A stretch of 20,165 nt of DNA from Desulfobulbaceae bacterium. GTDB lineage: Bacteria > Desulfobacterota > Desulfobulbia > Desulfobulbales > SURF-16. The notes under the pieces were generated by a model. The model did not search any database. It saw nothing but the letters and a program-made list of their open reading frames with translations, and was not told the origin of the DNA. The stretch is from NCBI GenBank assembly GCA_024763495.1, contig JANTFJ010000005.1:1-20165 (forward strand). The letters are read 5' to 3'. A program made the translations under genes and the position numbers. Position 1 is the first letter of the stretch; each line of letters begins with the position of its first letter. Shown piece by piece: positions 17,823-20,165 of this stretch.

Positions 17823-19904
17823 ATGTCAGCAAGCATCTCTCTAGCCCGGATTCGTAATATAGGCATAATGGCTCATATAGATGCCGGGAAGACAACAACA
17901 ACTGAAAGAATTCTTTATTATACGGGCCGATCGCATAAAATCGGTGAAGTTCATGATGGCGCTGCTATTATGGACTGGATGGAACAGGAGCAGGAGCGAG
18001 GGATAACAATCACCTCGGCAGCAACTACCTGCACCTGGAAAAAATATCAAATAAACATAATTGATACCCCGGGACATGTCGATTTTACAGTGGAAGTAGA
18101 ACGATGTCTGCGAGTATTAGACGGGGTAGTCGCAGTATTCTGTGCAGTTGGTGGGGTGGAACCTCAGTCGGAAACAGTTTGGCGTCAGGCTGATAAATAT
18201 TCAATTCCACGAATTGCTTTTGTTAACAAGATGGATCGTATTGGCGCAGATTATGATCGCTGTGTGAATATGATTTCTGAACGCCTGGGCTCAAATCCAC
18301 TGCCGATTCAGATTCCGGTTGGTAGTGAGGATAATTTCAGCGCTGTTATAGATCTCATTGAAGGAAGGATGCTGCACTTTGATGAAGATTCCCAGGGGCA
18401 GAAGGTTATACAAGAAGATATCCCAGAAGATCACCTGGAAACATTCACGGCTGCACGAATGGCCCTTATCGAGAAGCTGGCCGACTTCGATGAGGGGGTC
18501 ATGGAAAAATATCTGGAAGAAGAAGCTGTTTCAGCAGAGGAAATCCGGCGGGTTATCCGGAAAGCAACTCTGGATCTTGAGGTTGTTCCTGTCCTATGCG
18601 GCAGCGCCTTTAAGAACAAAGGCGTACAACCTTTATTGGATTCTGTTGTAGATTATCTGCCATCGCCAACTGATATTCCCCCGGTTGAGGGAGTTAACAG
18701 TAAAGGTGTGGTGGAAATAAGGAAAACCGGGGCCAGTGAAAAATTTTGTGCCTTAGTCTTTAAAATTATTTCGGATCCATTTGTCGGAAACCTGGCTTAC
18801 ATAAGGGTTTACTCCGGTAAGGTAACAACAGGTGGAAAATTATTTAATCCCTTAAAGCGAAAGCAGGAAAAAGTTGGTCGTATCGTCAAGATGCACTCCA
18901 ATAAACGCTCAGAGGTTAAAGAATTAGGGCCTGGAGATATAGGTGCTTTAGTAGGCCTTCGATTTACGACAACCGGGGAAACTCTCTGCGCTCCCGGTGA
19001 TACTTTACTACTGGACACCATGGAGTTCCCGGAACCGGTTATAAGTATTGCCATTGAACCTAAGGGTAAAGCTGACCAGGAAAAGTTGAATGACAGTCTG
19101 GCCAAGATTTCCATGGAGGATCCGTCCTTCAAAGTGGCAGTTGACCCTGACAGCGGCCAGACAATAATATCCGGAATGGGTGAACTTCACCTGGATATTA
19201 TTGTTGAACGTCTTGTCCGGGAATTTAAGGTAGAGGCTAATGTCGGTAAACCCCAGGTAGCCTATAAGGAATCAATCAGTAAAAAGGCCAGAGGAGAAGG
19301 AGAGTTCATTCAGCAGGGTGGTACCGGCCAGTATGGTCATGTCATTCTTGAAGTTGAGCCCCTTGATCGAGGCAGTGATTTTGAGTTTAAGACAGATATT
19401 ACTAAAGACTCAATTCCAATTGAATACCTCCCGGCGATTAAGAACAGTGTAAAAGGAAGTCTTGACGCCGGAGCATTGATTGGCTATCCGGTAGTCGATA
19501 TCAGGGTTAACCTGATTGGCGGATCTTATCATGAAGAAGATTCTACCGAACAGGCGTTTGGTGTTGCCGGAGCAATGGCGTTTCGCCAGGCACTGAATAA
19601 TGCCGTGCCGATTCTGCTTGAACCTGTTATGGCGATTGAGGTAACCTCCCCTGATGAGTATATGGGAGATGCCATCTCAGATTTGAACAGCAAGCGGGCC
19701 AGAATCGTTGGAATGGACAGTTTGGAAAATGGCATACAGGTTATTAAGGCACAGGTTCCGCTGGCTGAAATGTTTGGCTATTCAACTGATTTGAGATCCG
19801 CGACCCAGGGGCGGGCTTCATTTACCATGCAGTTGTCATGTTATGAACAGGTTCCAGAGGCGATAGCTCAGAAAATTGTTAAAAAAGTCAGGGGATTGGA
19901 ATAA
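17823..19904 (+). CDS. fusA: Elongation factor G (EF-G1)
   Basis: 693 residues, the usual EF-G length. EF-G is the GTPase that drives tRNA-mRNA translocation and, with RRF, ribosome recycling. GTPase motifs are AHIDAGKT (17-24), RGITIT (59-64), DTPGH (81-85), NKMD (135-138) and GSA near 260. [21 protein letters not shown] is the canonical EF-G1 switch I rather than the spdEFG form. Domain IV carries [11 protein letters not shown], and the C-terminal domain V begins around EPVMAIEV. The start ATG 17823 has only a weak purine-rich site (AGAG, 17810-17813). The MITE remnant just upstream may have replaced the original leader. A second tuf follows after 170 bp. Confidence 0.98.
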   Translation: MSASISLARIRNIGIMAHIDAGKTTTTERILYYTGRSHKIGEVHDGAAIMDWMEQEQERGITITSAATTCTWKKYQINIIDTPGHVDFTVEVERCLRVLDGVVAVFCAVGGVEPQSETVWRQADKYSIPRIAFVNKMDRIGADYDRCVNMISERLGSNPLPIQIPVGSEDNFSAVIDLIEGRMLHFDEDSQGQKVIQEDIPEDHLETFTAARMALIEKLADFDEGVMEKYLEEEAVSAEEIRRVIRKATLDLEVVPVLCGSAFKNKGVQPLLDSVVDYLPSPTDIPPVEGVNSKGVVEIRKTGASEKFCALVFKIISDPFVGNLAYIRVYSGKVTTGGKLFNPLKRKQEKVGRIVKMHSNKRSEVKELGPGDIGALVGLRFTTTGETLCAPGDTLLLDTMEFPEPVISIAIEPKGKADQEKLNDSLAKISMEDPSFKVAVDPDSGQTIISGMGELHLDIIVERLVREFKVEANVGKPQVAYKESISKKARGEGEFIQQGGTGQYGHVILEVEPLDRGSDFEFKTDITKDSIPIEYLPAIKNSVKGSLDAGALIGYPVVDIRVNLIGGSYHEEDSTEQAFGVAGAMAFRQALNNAVPILLEPVMAIEVTSPDEYMGDAISDLNSKRARIVGMDSLENGIQVIKAQVPLAEMFGYSTDLRSATQGRASFTMQLSCYEQVPEAIAQKIVKKVRGLE

Positions 19905-19952
19905 TAGTGCCTTATATTACTTCATTTGGCCCTGCGCCGTATACTGCGATCT

Positions 19953-20024
19953 GTAAGCAGTTCACTGATGAATCATTTACAGGCTTAAGTTTTGCGAAGA
20001 TTTGCTTTCCTGGTGAACGCTTAC
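19953..20024. repeat. U-type repeat between fusA and tuf
   Basis: 72 bp from GTAAGCAGTTCACTGATG to CCTGGTGAACGCTTAC. The right end matches the right end of the repeat at 1834-2037. It is preceded by CCCTGCGCCGTATACTGCGA, possibly a V-family scrap. It fills most of the spacer before tuf. Confidence 0.6.
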
Positions 20025-20074
20025 GACAAGGTTATCCCTGTCACTGAATTTGAAAATAGAGTGAGGAAAAGATC

Positions 20075-20165
20075 ATGGCGAAAGAAAAATTTGAAAGAAC
20101 AAAACCCCACGTCAATATAGGCACCATCGGACATATCGATCATGGTAAGACCACGCTGACCTCAG
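20075..20165 (+). CDS. tuf: Elongation factor Tu, N-terminal start (second tuf copy, truncated by window edge)
   Basis: ATG 20075 behind GAGG (20063-20066) opens [20 protein letters not shown]..., the EF-Tu N-terminus. The P-loop GHIDHGKT is at residues 19-26. Thirty codons are visible. The position after fusA is the standard tufA site of the str operon. With the tuf end at 1-97 this shows at least two tuf genes flanking the window in the same orientation, assuming each is intact beyond the window edges. Confidence 0.96.
   Translation, partial: MAKEKFERTKPHVNIGTIGHIDHGKTTLTS

Overview
The window is a bacterial transcription/translation supercluster with every gene on the + strand: tuf (3' end) - rpmG - tRNA-Trp - secE - nusG - rplK - rplA - rplJ - rplL - rpoB - rpoC - rpsL - rpsG - fusA - tuf (5' end). 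Gram-negative-type insertions in RpoB (1363 aa) and RpoC (1354 aa), a zinc-type L33 and EF-G1 all fit Proteobacteria or Desulfobacterota. My best guess is a sulfate-reducer-like Desulfobacterota genome rich in repeats; this rests on the general look of the proteins and was not tested by a search.

Layout. Bases 1-404 hold the end of one tuf gene, rpmG and tRNA-Trp, closed by a strong terminator. Bases 405-1157 are an 0.75 kb spacer of nested small repeats before secE. SecE and NusG follow, separated by 0.68 kb of repeats. Bases 2884-5364 hold the L11-L1-L10-L7/L12 genes, which are repeat-free and carry an L10-type leader before rplJ. Bases 5365-6891 are a 1.5 kb repeat nest between rplL and rpoB. 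rpoB and rpoC occupy 6892-15151 with a 103 bp repeat-free spacer. Bases 15152-16120 are again repeats, then rpsL, a 579 bp spacer (T repeat, REP-like doublet, hairpin), rpsG, a terminator with an overlapping promoter, fusA, and the start of a second tuf.

Function. The genes supply EF-Tu, EF-G, ribosomal stalk proteins (L10, L7/L12, L11, L1), S12 and S7 of the decoding/head region, RNA polymerase beta and beta', the elongation factor NusG and the translocon subunit SecE. All are essential or nearly so and growth-rate controlled.

The unusual content is between the genes. At least five short non-coding repeat types occur there. One is a 147 bp MITE-like element with about 20 bp terminal inverted repeats (three full copies, two overlapping by 4 bp, plus fragments) and a 166 bp relative with a different interior. 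The others are palindromic repeats of about 150-220 bp whose ends resemble GTAACTNNTCA (called R, T, U and V here), a smaller S repeat, and one REP-like doublet. They occur in nearly every spacer except rplK-rplA, rplA-rplJ, rplJ-rplL and rpoB-rpoC. No transposase, CRISPR array, defence gene or other new protein system is visible.
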